Of a stretch of DNA of 64,000 nt, positions 48,379 to 57,315 are shown piece after piece (position 1 is the first letter of the stretch; every line of letters begins with the position of its first letter). This DNA is from JAGQRJ01 sp041402045. Its GTDB lineage: Bacteria > Planctomycetota > J058. The notes under the pieces were generated by a model that worked only from the letters and a program-made list of their open reading frames with translations, was not told the DNA's origin and did no database searches. The stretch covers positions 62,001-126,000 of the forward strand of contig JAWKSZ010000016.1 of the NCBI GenBank assembly GCA_041402045.1, in the 5' to 3' direction. The translations under genes and the position numbers were made by a program.

Positions 48379-49179
48379 GTGCGAGTTTTGGCAGCGATCC
48401 TGGTGGCCGCGAGCGCGGCGTATGGCCAAGGCCTCGGCTTGACCGAGACCGGGCAGGACCACGCGCACCCCTCGCTGGTGCTCGAGCACGCGCGGGTGGC
48501 GCCGGGGTCGAGCACGACCCTCGCGGTGCGCTTCACCTTGAGCCCCGAGTGGCACCTCTACTGGACCAACCCTGGAGACTCGGGCGACGCGCCCCAGGTC
48601 GAGCTCGCGCTCCCCGCGGGCGTGACCGCCGGCGCGATCCAGTGGCCGGTGCCGACGCGCCACGTGCTCCCCGGTGACCTGCTGGGCTACCTCTACGAGG
48701 AGGAGCTGGTGCTCCTGATCCCGCTCGAGGTCGGAGCCGGGGTCAAGCCCGGCGCGTACCCGATCCAAGCCGAGCTGGGCTGGCTGGTGTGCAAGGACGT
48801 GTGTCTCATGGGCGACGACGCCCTCGAGCTGGCGCTCGAGGTCGGCCCGCCCCAGGCGGGAGACGCCGAGGCCAAGGCGCTGTTCGCCCGCGCCCGGGCC
48901 CGCCTGCCCCGCGCGCCCAAGGACGGCGAGCTCCAGGCCGAGCTCGCGGGCGACGCGCTCACCCTCGAGGTGCCCGGGGCGACGAAGCTCGTGTTCTTCC
49001 CCGAGTCGACCCCCGCCGCCAAGGACTCGCTCACGGCGGGCGAGGTCGAGGGCGAGCGGCTCACGATCCACTACGGCGCGCTGGGCGACGCCACCGCGCT
49101 CCGAGGCATTCTGCGCGTCACCAAGGGCGACGCGTCCTACGGCCTGCAGGTCGAGGTCGCGGTCCCGCGCGCCGACTGA
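48379..49179 (+). CDS. DsbD N-terminal-domain protein, secreted
   Basis: 266 residues from GTG 48379, signal peptide (LAAILVAASAAYGQG). Matches the DsbD/ScsB alpha-domain: FTLSPEWHLYWTNPGDSGDA, WPVPTRHVLPGDLLGYLYEE, and the Cys pair in WLVCKDVCLMGDD (near 136-148). In DsbD this domain passes electrons from DsbD's membrane part to periplasmic thiol proteins. Here only the domain is present, with no membrane part. The redoxin gene 73 bases downstream could be a partner. Confidence 0.82.
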   Translation: MRVLAAILVAASAAYGQGLGLTETGQDHAHPSLVLEHARVAPGSSTTLAVRFTLSPEWHLYWTNPGDSGDAPQVELALPAGVTAGAIQWPVPTRHVLPGDLLGYLYEEELVLLIPLEVGAGVKPGAYPIQAELGWLVCKDVCLMGDDALELALEVGPPQAGDAEAKALFARARARLPRAPKDGELQAELAGDALTLEVPGATKLVFFPESTPAAKDSLTAGEVEGERLTIHYGALGDATALRGILRVTKGDASYGLQVEVAVPRAD

Positions 49180-49252
49180 TCTACCCAACCACCCGCCGCG
49201 CGAGGCGCGCGGCACCCGCCTCCCCGTGAGGCACTCACAGAAGGAGTTTCCC

Positions 49253-49876
49253 ATGAAGAAGGTCATGTTCTGCGCTGCCGCGGCGGTGCTGGCGGCCGTC
49301 ACGTGCTTCGTCCCCGCTCAGGCCGACGAGGCCAAGGGCATGCACAAGGGCGCCAGCGTCGGGGCCATGGCTCCCGACTTCACCCTGACCGACACCGACG
49401 GCAACGAGCACACCCTGGCCGACCTCTAGGGCAAGGTCGTGGTGCTCGAGTGGTTCAACCCCACCTGTCCCTACGTGGTCAAGCACCACGAGAAGAACCC
49501 GACCATGAAGACCCTCTACGCCAAGTACAAGGAGCAAGGCGTGGTGTGGCTGGCGATCAACTCGGGCGCTGAGGGCAAGCCCGGTTCGTCGACCGAGGAG
49601 AACACCGCCGCCCGCGAGAAGTGGGGGATCGAGTATCCCGTGCTGCTCGACGCCGACGGCAGCGTGGGCCACGCCTACGGCGCGCGCACGACCCCGCACA
49701 TGTTCGTGATCAACGGCGAGGGCAACCTGGTCTACGCCGGCGCGATCGACAACGACCGCCGCAACGTCGGCGACGTGAACTACGTCGAGAAGGCCCTGGA
49801 CGCGGTCCTGGCTGGCAAGGAAGTCACCGAGGCGACGACCAAGCCCTACGGCTGCAGCGTCAAGTACTCGAACTAA
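49253..49876 (+). CDS. Secreted redoxin with in-frame TAG stop
   Basis: ATG 49253 with AAGGAG. Signal peptide ends about AQADEA. The frame is interrupted by TAG at 49427 (residue 59), in LADL*GKVVVLEWFNPTCPY. It continues in the same frame without a shift: LYAKYKEQGVVWLAINSGAE, GIEYPVLLDADGSVGHAYGA, RTTPHMFVINGEGNLVYAGA. In the family this position is normally Lys (LKGKVVVL), so AAG to TAG would explain it. Full length 207 residues. The single-Cys PTCPY motif is typical of 'NPxCP' redoxins. Real nonsense, readthrough or a base-call error cannot be separated here. Confidence 0.85.
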
Positions 49877-49896
49877 CCCGGACGCGAGTCCAGGAC

Positions 49897-49924
49897 GACG
49901 CGGCGGCCTCTCGGCCGCCGCGTC
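49897..49924. terminator. Perfect 12-bp hairpin between convergent genes
   Basis: GACGCGGCGGCC, loop TCTC, GGCCGCCGCGTC. Between the redoxin stop and the minus-strand RING-like gene; serves both directions. Confidence 0.8.
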
Positions 49925-49935
49925 GGCATGTACGC

Positions 49936-50658
49936 TCAGTCGCGGTAGACGAAGCGCGCCACCGCCAGGCCGAACAGGAGCGCGCCGCCGAGGAGCACCT
50001 CCTGCAGCGCCGGGTGGTGCAGCCACACGGGGCGGTCCTCCCAACGCCCGGGCAACGCAACCAGCCAGGTCAGGAGCTGGAGCCCGCACCAGGCGATCAG
50101 GCTCCCCGCGACGAACCCTAGCGCCGCGCGCACGCGGCACGTCGCCGGCGTGGGGAAGCGCGCCCGCCGACGTCGCGAGCCGCGCCGGGGCTCGACGGAC
50201 GGAGCAGGGGGCGGCGCGCTCCGGGTGCGCTCGTAGGTCACGAACCAGAAGAACGCCACGATCGGGCCCAGGATCGCCAGCACCGCCGGGAGCGATACGC
50301 GCCTGCCCAAGGACGACACGACGAGGGCCACGGCGACGACGCCGAGGTAGCGCTTCGCGAGCTGCGTGCGCGACGGGCGCACCGCGTCGACGAGGCGCAC
50401 GGTGCGGCGCGGGGCCTGCAGCTTCCCCTGCGCCTTCGCCGTCGAGCGGCGGCGTCGCGGCCGAGGTTCTGGGTCGTCCTCCACGCTGGCGTCGCAGGCC
50501 GCGCAGCGGGGATGTTCGTCGAAGCACGCAGCGTGGTGCCACGCCATGCAGGCTAGGCACGGGCGCTTGAGGTCCGCGGGGTCGATCGCGTCGTGGCAGT
50601 AGGGGCAGCGGAGGTCCGGGACGAGGTCCAGCGGTGCGGTGTGGAGGCGGGTGTTCAT
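49936..50658 (-). CDS. RING-like zinc-finger membrane protein, paralogue 2
   Basis: 240 residues from ATG 50658, overlapping the upstream stop (ATGA). An N-terminal treble-clef/RING-like cluster (about 17-55) has CPYCHDAIDPADLKRPCLAC then MAWHHAACFDEHPRCAAC: eight metal ligands in cross-brace order. A basic linker (RPRRRRS) follows, then four hydrophobic helices (about 100-235). Prokaryotic RING-type domains of this sort are known from planctomycete-like genomes, with unknown roles. Paralogue of the next gene. Confidence 0.8.
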   Translation of the reverse strand: MNTRLHTAPLDLVPDLRCPYCHDAIDPADLKRPCLACMAWHHAACFDEHPRCAACDASVEDDPEPRPRRRRSTAKAQGKLQAPRRTVRLVDAVRPSRTQLAKRYLGVVAVALVVSSLGRRVSLPAVLAILGPIVAFFWFVTYERTRSAPPPAPSVEPRRGSRRRRARFPTPATCRVRAALGFVAGSLIAWCGLQLLTWLVALPGRWEDRPVWLHHPALQEVLLGGALLFGLAVARFVYRD

Positions 50659-51398
50659 TCGCGCGCCACCGCCTTCGCGGCGGCGGCGCCCACGAGCAGC
50701 GCGACGACCGCGTAGAGCGCCACGGTCGCGGGGTGGTGCAGGAGCGCTCCGAAGCGCGGGTCCTCCCGGACCTGGCGCAGGGTCACGAGCCACAGGAGCC
50801 GGGTGATCCCGATCCAGCCGATCAGCGCGCCCACGCCGAAGCCCAGGATCCCGCGACGGACGCTCGCTGCCGAGGTGTGGCGACGCGCCGCGGAGCTCTG
50901 GGCGCGCTCGCGGGTGACCCACAGCAGCACGGCGAACACACCGCCGAGCCAGCCCAGGGCAAGGAGCGGGTGGGCGTCGAGGAAGCCCTTGCGCTGCACG
51001 CCGGGGCCCGTCCACGCGGCCGCGTGGCGCAGGTGGTTCCACGCGCCGAGGCCGAGGGCTCCGAGGGCGCAGCACACGATCGCGAGGCGTCGCGCGGCGA
51101 GCTGAGCCACCGTCGGGCGCAGAGCCTCCGCGAGCCGCGTCCGGCGTCTCGGTGCGCGCGCCTTGGATTCGCGCCGACGCCTGCGCCGCGGGGGCGCGGC
51201 GTCGCTCAGCGGCGCCTCGCAGGCGGCGCAGCGCGGGTGCTCGGCGGCGCAGGCCGCGTGGTGCCAGGCCATGCAAGCCAGGCACGGCTGCTTGGCGTCG
51301 TCGGCCTCGATCGCGTCGTGGCAGTAGGGGCAGCGTGGGCGCTCGACCGTGAGGTCGAGGTGTGGGGCGGGGTGAGAGCTGGGAGCGCAGGGTCGCAT
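50655..51398 (-). CDS. RING-like zinc-finger membrane protein, paralogue 1
   Basis: 247 residues from ATG 51398 with GGAGG upstream. Same architecture: RCPYCHDAIEADDAKQPCLA and CMAWHHAACAAEHPRCAACE near residues 22-60, an Arg-rich linker, then four helices, the last ATVALYAVVALLVGAAAAKA. Conserved membrane block ALIGWIGITRLLWLVTL corresponds to LIAWCGLQLLTWLVAL of its partner. A tandem duplication with translational coupling; could form a heteromeric membrane complex. Function unknown. Confidence 0.8.
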   Translation of the reverse strand: MRPCAPSSHPAPHLDLTVERPRCPYCHDAIEADDAKQPCLACMAWHHAACAAEHPRCAACEAPLSDAAPPRRRRRRESKARAPRRRTRLAEALRPTVAQLAARRLAIVCCALGALGLGAWNHLRHAAAWTGPGVQRKGFLDAHPLLALGWLGGVFAVLLWVTRERAQSSAARRHTSAASVRRGILGFGVGALIGWIGITRLLWLVTLRQVREDPRFGALLHHPATVALYAVVALLVGAAAAKAVARE

Positions 51399-51624
51399 GC
51401 CTCCCTCCTGGGCAAGGGACGGTCCGTCGGCCGCTGCGGCGGGCGTGCTGAGGTTGCGCGAGCGCGCTGTCGCCGCCGTTGACGCTCGGGGCACGGAGTG
51501 CGCGACACCGATCTGGGTCGGCGGGCCTGCTCGCGGCGCACGGCCCGGTTGCGCTCCCGGCTAGAGGGTGCCATGCAGGGGCAGGGCTCGCCGGTGCCCC
51601 CTCGAGGAGTCCAACGACGTGCGC

Positions 51625-52049
51625 ATGGACCTGAGATCCCTCACGAGCCTCAAGACCTCGGTCATCGTGGGCTGCGTGGTGCTGTGGAACGCTGGCCTGG
51701 GGCTGGGCTTCTACCTGAACGGGGGGAGCGGCCACCTGAAGGCGGGCCCCGGACTGCTCGCCGTGGCCGCGACCTGCGCCTCCTGCGGCTTCGCGTGCGC
51801 CGCTTGGCGTTCTCCCGGGGATCCAGGACGCGCTGCTGGAGGACTCACGGAGGGACGCCTTTCGCCCCCTTCCTGTTCGTAGCGGGGATCACGGGGGTCC
51901 TCGCGGTGGGCCTGCTCGCGAGGCTAGCGCCCCGGGTCGGGGACGGAGCTCAGGCGCGTCGCACGGTGCGACCCCAGGGCAGACCTTTTCAGACCCGATC
52001 GGCCCGTGGGCGTCGCTCGAGCTCAAGTGCCTGTTCCTCAATTGCTTAA
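51625..52049 (+). CDS. Small three-helix membrane protein (probable frameshifts)
   Basis: ATG 51625 gives MDLRSLTSLKTSVIVGCVVL and AGPGLLAVAATCASCGFACA, two helices. A neighbouring frame then gives PGIQDALLEDSRRDAF, and a third gives FLFVAGITGVLAVGLLARL before the stop at 52047. Two single-base indels in G/C runs would join them into about 140 residues. No family recognised. Confidence 0.45.
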
Positions 52050-52231
52050 GGTGCAGTAGACCCACTGAGGCGCGACCCGGATCCGGTCCCTAAGAGAGAC
52101 GAACCGCCTCGCCCACTTCCGGGCGATGGCACGGATCCGGGTGGGACGATCCACAAAACTCATTGAGGCTCAATTGGATAGCGCTTCGGTCCCGTGCTTG
52201 CTCTGGAGCTAGGAAACGGAGTCACGAAGCG
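52050..52231. promoter_or_regulatory. 182-bp regulatory gap with inverted repeats
   Basis: Less GC-rich than its surroundings. It contains ATTGAG-G-CTCAAT (52162-52174), a 13-bp perfect dyad 58 bases before the next ATG, and two CGGATCCG palindromes (near 52079 and 52133). Likely promoter/operator of the 52232 gene. No certain -10 box. Confidence 0.45.
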
Positions 52232-52783
52232 ATGAAGAAATTGAAGAAGTTCTTTCGCCCCGGCAACATGCTGAAGGTCGGTGCGGTTTCCCTCGGTGTC
52301 ACGGTGCTGGCCGGTTTGGCCTTGTTCAAGGGTCCCGCGTGGGCGATCGAGCCCGCGGCCTACGTCATGCTCGCCGGCGCGGGGATCTCCCTGCTCGCCT
52401 TCGGCGCGGCGGCGATCGGCGGCCTGTGGAACCTGGGCAAGAAGCTCTTCGGCAAGAAGAAGAAGAGCGGCTCCGACGCGGCCCCCGTGGTCGCCGGCGC
52501 GGGCGGCGCGGCCGTGGCCGCGGGCGCCCTGGCGCTGGGCGGCGGCGCGGTGCCCCCGGCTCAGCCCAACGCCGTCCCGATCGTGCAGGCCGAGGAGAGC
52601 ATGGCCTACCCCAGCCTCGAAGAGGCCGGGTTCGAGATCCTGCCCACCGCCGAGGAGGCGGCTGCCGCAGGCGACCCCGTCGCCGGCCCGATCGCTGCCC
52701 CGATCGTCACCGACGTGACCCTGGGCGACCCCGTGGCGCCCTCCGGCCCGGCCTTCACGGGCCTGGCCGAGACCGTGCAGTAG
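52232..52783 (+). CDS. Two-helix membrane protein with Ala/Pro-rich tail
   Basis: 183 residues. Basic N-terminus MKKLKKFFRPGNM, helices GAVSLGVTVLAGLALFKGPA and YVMLAGAGISLLAFGAAAIG, a basic cluster KKLFGKKKKSG, then an alanine-rich low-complexity segment and an acidic, Pro/Val-rich tail. ATG 52232 with a weak GGAG. No family recognised. Intact. Confidence 0.65.
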   Translation: MKKLKKFFRPGNMLKVGAVSLGVTVLAGLALFKGPAWAIEPAAYVMLAGAGISLLAFGAAAIGGLWNLGKKLFGKKKKSGSDAAPVVAGAGGAAVAAGALALGGGAVPPAQPNAVPIVQAEESMAYPSLEEAGFEILPTAEEAAAAGDPVAGPIAAPIVTDVTLGDPVAPSGPAFTGLAETVQ

Positions 52784-52885
52784 CCAGCGGTCCCCCCCAC
52801 ACTCGGCGCGCCCGCGTGAGCCCTGCTCGCGCGGGCGTGCGCGTGTACAGCGGGGTCGCCGGCGTGGGCACGTGCACGGGAGGGG

Positions 52886-52913
52886 AACACGGAAGGCGCG
52901 GAAGACGCGAACG
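52886..52913. repeat. Purine-rich intergenic repeat-like stretch
   Basis: AACACGGAAGGCGCGGAAGACGCG, with a second CACGGAAGC-type match near 52962. It resembles the ACGCAAAGGA repeat at 9300. The 241-bp gap 52784-53024 otherwise shows no gene. Confidence 0.4.
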
Positions 52914-53024
52914 TCCCGCGCAGCGGAGGCGCGCCCTGTCTACACGCCAGACACGGAAGCTCCGCCTCGTCGACCTGCTCGGCCTGGAGTCCTGGGACCC
53001 GCCCTGCCTGCGAGGGAATCGCCG

Positions 53025-53681
53025 CTACGCCCGCGGGAACTCGTACTCCACGATCGGCCACCCCGCCGCCAGCGCGGCCCGCCGCAGCTCCCGGTCGGGG
53101 TTCACCGCGCAGGGGTAGCCGACCTCCGCCAGCCACCCTCGATCCGCCGCGTCGGAGCCGTAGCCGTAGGACGCCTCGAGGTTGACCCCCCGCCCGCGGA
53201 GCGCCTCGAGGAGCGCCTCGACGTCGGGCTCGAGCAGCTTGCCCGTGGCCTGGCCGTCGCGCAGCTCGAGCTCGGCGGCGTGCACGCCCTCCACCTCGAG
53301 CCCCGCACACACCGGCTCGACCGCCGCGCGCAGGCCGTGGCTCAGCAGCAGCGAGGGCCGCCCCTCCGCCCGCGCGCGCTCGAGGAGCGCCAGGCCGTCG
53401 GGGGCCAGGCGTCCGACGAGGAAGCGCTCGGCGAACTCCCGCGCCAGGACCTCGATCCGGTCCTCGCCGAGCCCCGCCAGGGCCAGGCTCGCCCAGCGTC
53501 GCTGTCGGCGGCGGTCGGCCAGGCCCAGGAGCCCCAGGGCGGGCAGGCCCAGGGCCAGGCCGCCCAGGCGCGCGGCGCGCTCGGCGCGACCCGGCGCTCC
53601 GACCGCGAGGTAGGCGCTCTGGGCCACGGCCTTGGGCGGCACGAGCACGCCCTCGAGCCGCAGCAGGGTGCGTGGGCTCAC
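53025..53681 (-). CDS. HAD-like (HAD-IB) protein lacking the catalytic Asp
   Basis: 218 residues from GTG 53681, overlapping the kinase stop (GTGA). The C-terminal part has the HAD-IB pattern YGYGSDAADRGWLAEVG and YPCAVNPDRELRRAALAAGW. The N-terminal motif I, normally D-x-D-x-T or D-L-E-G, is here LRLEGVLVPP, so the nucleophilic Asp is replaced by Arg. It may be a pseudo-phosphatase or use another activity. Coupled to the large kinase gene. Confidence 0.75.
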   Translation of the reverse strand: MSPRTLLRLEGVLVPPKAVAQSAYLAVGAPGRAERAARLGGLALGLPALGLLGLADRRRQRRWASLALAGLGEDRIEVLAREFAERFLVGRLAPDGLALLERARAEGRPSLLLSHGLRAAVEPVCAGLEVEGVHAAELELRDGQATGKLLEPDVEALLEALRGRGVNLEASYGYGSDAADRGWLAEVGYPCAVNPDRELRRAALAAGWPIVEYEFPRA

Positions 53682-56600
53682 AGGGGGGCCGGGAGGTTCG
53701 CGGCCTCCTGCGCGGCGAGGGCCTCGCCCTGCGCCTGGAGCCAGGCCGGGTCGAGCTCGCCGGTGATCTCCAGCTCGCTCAAGACCACGTCCTGGTTGAA
53801 GGGCGCGAACACGAGCTGGCAGGCCTCGTCGCCGGGCGCGTTGTTCAGGCGAAACACCGAGCGCCCGCTGAGCTTGACCCGCAGGTCGTTGCCCTTGGTG
53901 CGGTCGATCTGGATCCGCTGGACCTTGTCGGTCTCGCCCAGGATCGAGGGCTGGTAGTCGGCGTCGAGGCAGGTGAACGCTTGGGGCGGCGACTGGCCGC
54001 CCACGGTCCCGATCACGTTGCAGGGGAGCGCCATGGTGTAGCCGCCCTTGCGCTCGGCGGCGGGGTCGATCGTCACGTCGCGCTTGGTCCCGGCGCGGTA
54101 GCCGAAGCCGATCAGCACCCCCCGCCAGGGGGCGGACTCGAGGAGCAGGTTCACGTTGGGGCGCTGCGCGTCGGTGCCCTTGAGCTTGGCCTGGATCTTG
54201 AGCGTGGTGCCCGGGGCGAAGCGCGGGCGCAGCGCGACCCGGCCGTGGAGGACCACGTTCCCCGCGCCCTTCCACTCGGCCTTGGAGCCGCCGAACCCGC
54301 CGGCCTCCAGGTCCTTGCACTCGCCCTGGGACTCGAAGCGGTACTCCAGGCCCATGCCCGTGCGCTTCTCCTTGTAGTCGCCGGCGAGGAGCGCCGCGGG
54401 GTCCGCGGCGAGCTGGGCGCCGCGCGCCTGCAAGAACCCTTGCTTGATCTGCTCGAAGCCGCGGCGGTAGGTCTCGGTCGCGCGCAGCGCGGGGGAGAAC
54501 CCGCCCCGCGCCAGGCGCACCGCCTCCTCGGGCTCGGCCGCCAACAGCGTGGCGATCCGCACGTCGACCAGGGCCTCCTCCGCCGCGCGAATCCGGGGCT
54601 CGAGCACGTCGCGCTGCGCCTGGGAGAGGGGCGCGCCGCTGGACTCCGCGCGGTCGATCACGGCGCGGGCGCCGTGGGGGGCCTTGAAGCGCAGGAACAG
54701 CAGCGCGCGCCCGGCGGCGTGCGGGGTCGGGGCCGCCAGGGGGGCGAGCTCGGGCCCGGAGAGCTCCGCGAGCTCCAGGGTTCGGCGCTCGCCGTCGATC
54801 AGGAGCGTCCAGGTCCCTCGCGCGGCGTCGTAGGCCTGGACCTTGCCCCGCGCCTCGCCTCCGGCGTCGAGGGTCCAGGCCACCTCGGCCTGCTTGCGGG
54901 CGAGCTCTTCGCAGTTCTGCTGGAGCGCCTGGAGCGCGGTCATGAGGCCGTTGCTGAGCTCCAGCAGCTCCCGGGCTTCGGCGGCGAACGGGTCGCCGAG
55001 CTGCTTGGCGAAGGGGCGGAGCTTGGCGTCCGCGGCCACGACCTCGCCCTCGAGCAGGTCGCGCCAGAAGCCGTCGCTCGCCGCGCGGAAGGCCTGGCGC
55101 TGCTCCTGCTGCGCGGCCGCCTGCTCTAGCCGGGCCAGCGCCTGGTCGATCGCCTCGCCCAGGGACTCCGGGGCCTGGGCGCGGAACGCGCGCACGGCCC
55201 CGGCGTCACCGCCCGCCTCCAGCTCCTTCAGCCGGGTGCGCGCGGAGTCCAGGATCGTGCGCCGCAGGATCTCGAGGGCCGGGATCTCCGGGAGCACGTC
55301 GCGCCACGCCTCGTGGAACGCGTCGAGCTGCGCGCTGGCCTCGCGGTAGCGGTTCTCGCCGACGAGGGTCAGGGTCGCGCGACCGACCTCGGTGAAGGCG
55401 TCGTTCCCCGCGCGCTCCACCCGCGCCAGGAGCGCGTCGGCCCCGCGGGTGGCGTCGTCGGCGACCTGACCCCCGGGGTAGCTCGTGGCCACCGCGCGCA
55501 GGCGCTCGTAGGCCCCGCGGGGGTCGTCGGGGTGGGAGAGCGCGTACTCCCGCGCGGCCTCGAGGGCGGCGTCGGCGGCGGTCGCCGGCGCGGTGGGCGG
55601 GGAGTCCGTGGACGGGGGGTCGTCGCTCGGCGGGCGGCGGCGCGCGCGCCGGCCCTGGGGGGTCTCGTCGGCGGGGGGCGGGTCGTCCGCCGGCGGGTCG
55701 TCCTCGGGCGGGTCGTCGGGGGGCGTGTCCGGCACCTCGTCGGGGGTCTCGGCCACGTCGCTGGACCCGCCCACCAGCGCGTAGCCCACGACCGCGAGGC
55801 CGACGAGGGCCACGAGCCCGGCCGCGACCAGGGCCAGGATCGGTGGGCCGCCCTCGCGGCGGCGGGCCCGCTGGGGCGCGGCGGGGGCGCGGCGCGCGGC
55901 GTCGAGCTGGCGCAGGAAGTCCTGCATGCTCGGGAGCCGGTCCTCGCGGTCCTTGACCAGCATGCGCGCCAGCAGCGCTCGGATCGGCGCGGGCACCTGG
56001 GGCATGGCCTGATCGAGGTCCGGCACCTCGGCGCGCACCTGCTGCACGAGGATGTCCCGCGCCCCGTCGCCCTCGTAGGCCGGCTCGCCCACGATCATGT
56101 GGTAGAGCGTCATGGCCAGGGAGTAGACGTCGCTGCGGGCGTCGATATCGGTGCGCCCCAGGGCCTGCTCCGGCGAGCAGTAGTAGGGCGTGCCCTCGGT
56201 CATGTCCGACTTCTCGCCGGTGCCCGCGACCGCCAGGGGCTTGGCCAGGCCCAGGTCGCACAGCCGGACCTCGCCGGCCTGGGTCAGGACCACGTTCTCG
56301 GGCTTCACGTCCCGGTGCACGAGGCCGACCTCGTGGGCGTGCTGCAGCCCGCGGGCGACCCCTTCGCCGATCCGCAGGGCCTCCTCGTAGGGGTAAGCGC
56401 CGTCGCGCTCGATCCGGTCCGAGACCGAGCTCCCGTCGACGAACTCCATGACGAAGTAGTAGAGCCCGTTCGCCTCGCCGGCGTTGATCGCGCCGACCAC
56501 GTTCTCGTGGTTGAGCTTCGCCGCCGAGCGCGCCTCGTCGAGGAACTTGGCCACGTAGCTCTCGTCGTCGGCCAGGCTGCGCGAGAGCAGCTTCAGCGCG

Positions 56601-56884
56601 ACCACGCGGTCCATGGAGGTCTGGCGCGCCCGGTAGACCACGCCCATGCCGCCGCGGCCCGCCTCGGCTTCGATCCGGTAGCCCGGGATCACGTCCGGGT
56701 CGAGGGCCTCGAGCAGCGCGGGGTGGTCCTTGCGCTCGACCTTGCCCATGGAGGTCAACTGCTCGAGCAGCTTCCCCGGCTCGGCCTTGGCGAGGGCCTT
56801 CTCCACGGAGCGCTCGGTGCAGAGGTCGAGCTTGACGGCGAACAGGCCGACCAACGCGTCCTTGGTCTCTGGCGTTAACTCCAC
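53678..56884 (-). CDS. Large Ser/Thr kinase with extracytoplasmic region
   Basis: 1,068 residues from GTG 56884. Kinase domain about 68-330: GRGGMGVVYRA (76-86), VALKLL, HRDVKPENVVL near 190, DLGLAK, GTPYYCSPEQ. Membrane helix LALVAAGLVALVGLAVVGYA near 345-365. An acidic Asp/Pro-rich linker with repeated DDPP units is followed by a helical segment and a C-terminal beta-sandwich-like region (about 840-1060: VVLHGRVALRPRFAPGTTLK, LLLESAPWRGVLIGFGY). A PknB/Hanks-type kinase with an unknown external ligand. Intact. A glutaredoxin gene lies 63 bases upstream. Confidence 0.93.
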   Translation of the reverse strand: MELTPETKDALVGLFAVKLDLCTERSVEKALAKAEPGKLLEQLTSMGKVERKDHPALLEALDPDVIPGYRIEAEAGRGGMGVVYRARQTSMDRVVALKLLSRSLADDESYVAKFLDEARSAAKLNHENVVGAINAGEANGLYYFVMEFVDGSSVSDRIERDGAYPYEEALRIGEGVARGLQHAHEVGLVHRDVKPENVVLTQAGEVRLCDLGLAKPLAVAGTGEKSDMTEGTPYYCSPEQALGRTDIDARSDVYSLAMTLYHMIVGEPAYEGDGARDILVQQVRAEVPDLDQAMPQVPAPIRALLARMLVKDREDRLPSMQDFLRQLDAARRAPAAPQRARRREGGPPILALVAAGLVALVGLAVVGYALVGGSSDVAETPDEVPDTPPDDPPEDDPPADDPPPADETPQGRRARRRPPSDDPPSTDSPPTAPATAADAALEAAREYALSHPDDPRGAYERLRAVATSYPGGQVADDATRGADALLARVERAGNDAFTEVGRATLTLVGENRYREASAQLDAFHEAWRDVLPEIPALEILRRTILDSARTRLKELEAGGDAGAVRAFRAQAPESLGEAIDQALARLEQAAAQQEQRQAFRAASDGFWRDLLEGEVVAADAKLRPFAKQLGDPFAAEARELLELSNGLMTALQALQQNCEELARKQAEVAWTLDAGGEARGKVQAYDAARGTWTLLIDGERRTLELAELSGPELAPLAAPTPHAAGRALLFLRFKAPHGARAVIDRAESSGAPLSQAQRDVLEPRIRAAEEALVDVRIATLLAAEPEEAVRLARGGFSPALRATETYRRGFEQIKQGFLQARGAQLAADPAALLAGDYKEKRTGMGLEYRFESQGECKDLEAGGFGGSKAEWKGAGNVVLHGRVALRPRFAPGTTLKIQAKLKGTDAQRPNVNLLLESAPWRGVLIGFGYRAGTKRDVTIDPAAERKGGYTMALPCNVIGTVGGQSPPQAFTCLDADYQPSILGETDKVQRIQIDRTKGNDLRVKLSGRSVFRLNNAPGDEACQLVFAPFNQDVVLSELEITGELDPAWLQAQGEALAAQEAANLPAPL

Positions 56885-56947
56885 TCCGCCCAGCCCCTTA
56901 GTAACCCGGCCAGTCTACCGCACCCCGGGGCCGTCTGCCCCCTGGGC

Positions 56948-57211
56948 TCAGGCCGCGTGCTGGCGCAGCCAGGCGACGATATCCGCGCTCTCGTAGAGGG
57001 GCTCGCCGTCTATGAACAGGCACGGCACCTGGACCTTGCCTCCGCGGCGGCGGAGCTCGTCGCTGGCCCCGGCCTCGCGTCGGGTGTCGCGCAGGCGGAT
57101 CCCCTCGACCCCCAGCTCCTCGATCGCGCGCAGGACGCGCACGCAGAACGGGCAACTGTCGAACTTGAACAGCTCGAGGTCGACCTCGCGCCCGTCGTTG
57201 AGCTTGACCAT
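56948..57211 (-). CDS. Glutaredoxin-like protein
   Basis: 87 residues from ATG 57211 (GGAGGTG upstream). The thioredoxin-fold active site is LFKFDSCPFCVRVLRAIEEL (CxxC = CPFC). VQVPCLFIDGEPLYESADIV has the cis-Pro and the GST-like 'ESADIV' seen in glutaredoxins. Cytosolic thiol-disulfide or glutathione-like reductant. Intact. Confidence 0.9.
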   Translation of the reverse strand: MVKLNDGREVDLELFKFDSCPFCVRVLRAIEELGVEGIRLRDTRREAGASDELRRRGGKVQVPCLFIDGEPLYESADIVAWLRQHAA

Positions 57212-57315
57212 GACACCTCCGAGCCCCAAGGCTACACCCGCCGGAGCGCGACGCGAGGGGGAGCGGCAGCGCGGGCGCAGGGGCGGGTAGACTGGCGGCG
57301 CGAGGGGAGCCGAGC

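Noticed and set aside
49427..49429. Pyrrolysine at the TAG of the redoxin gene
   Set aside because: No pyl genes or special context are visible, and the family has Lys here; base error or nonsense mutation is simpler.
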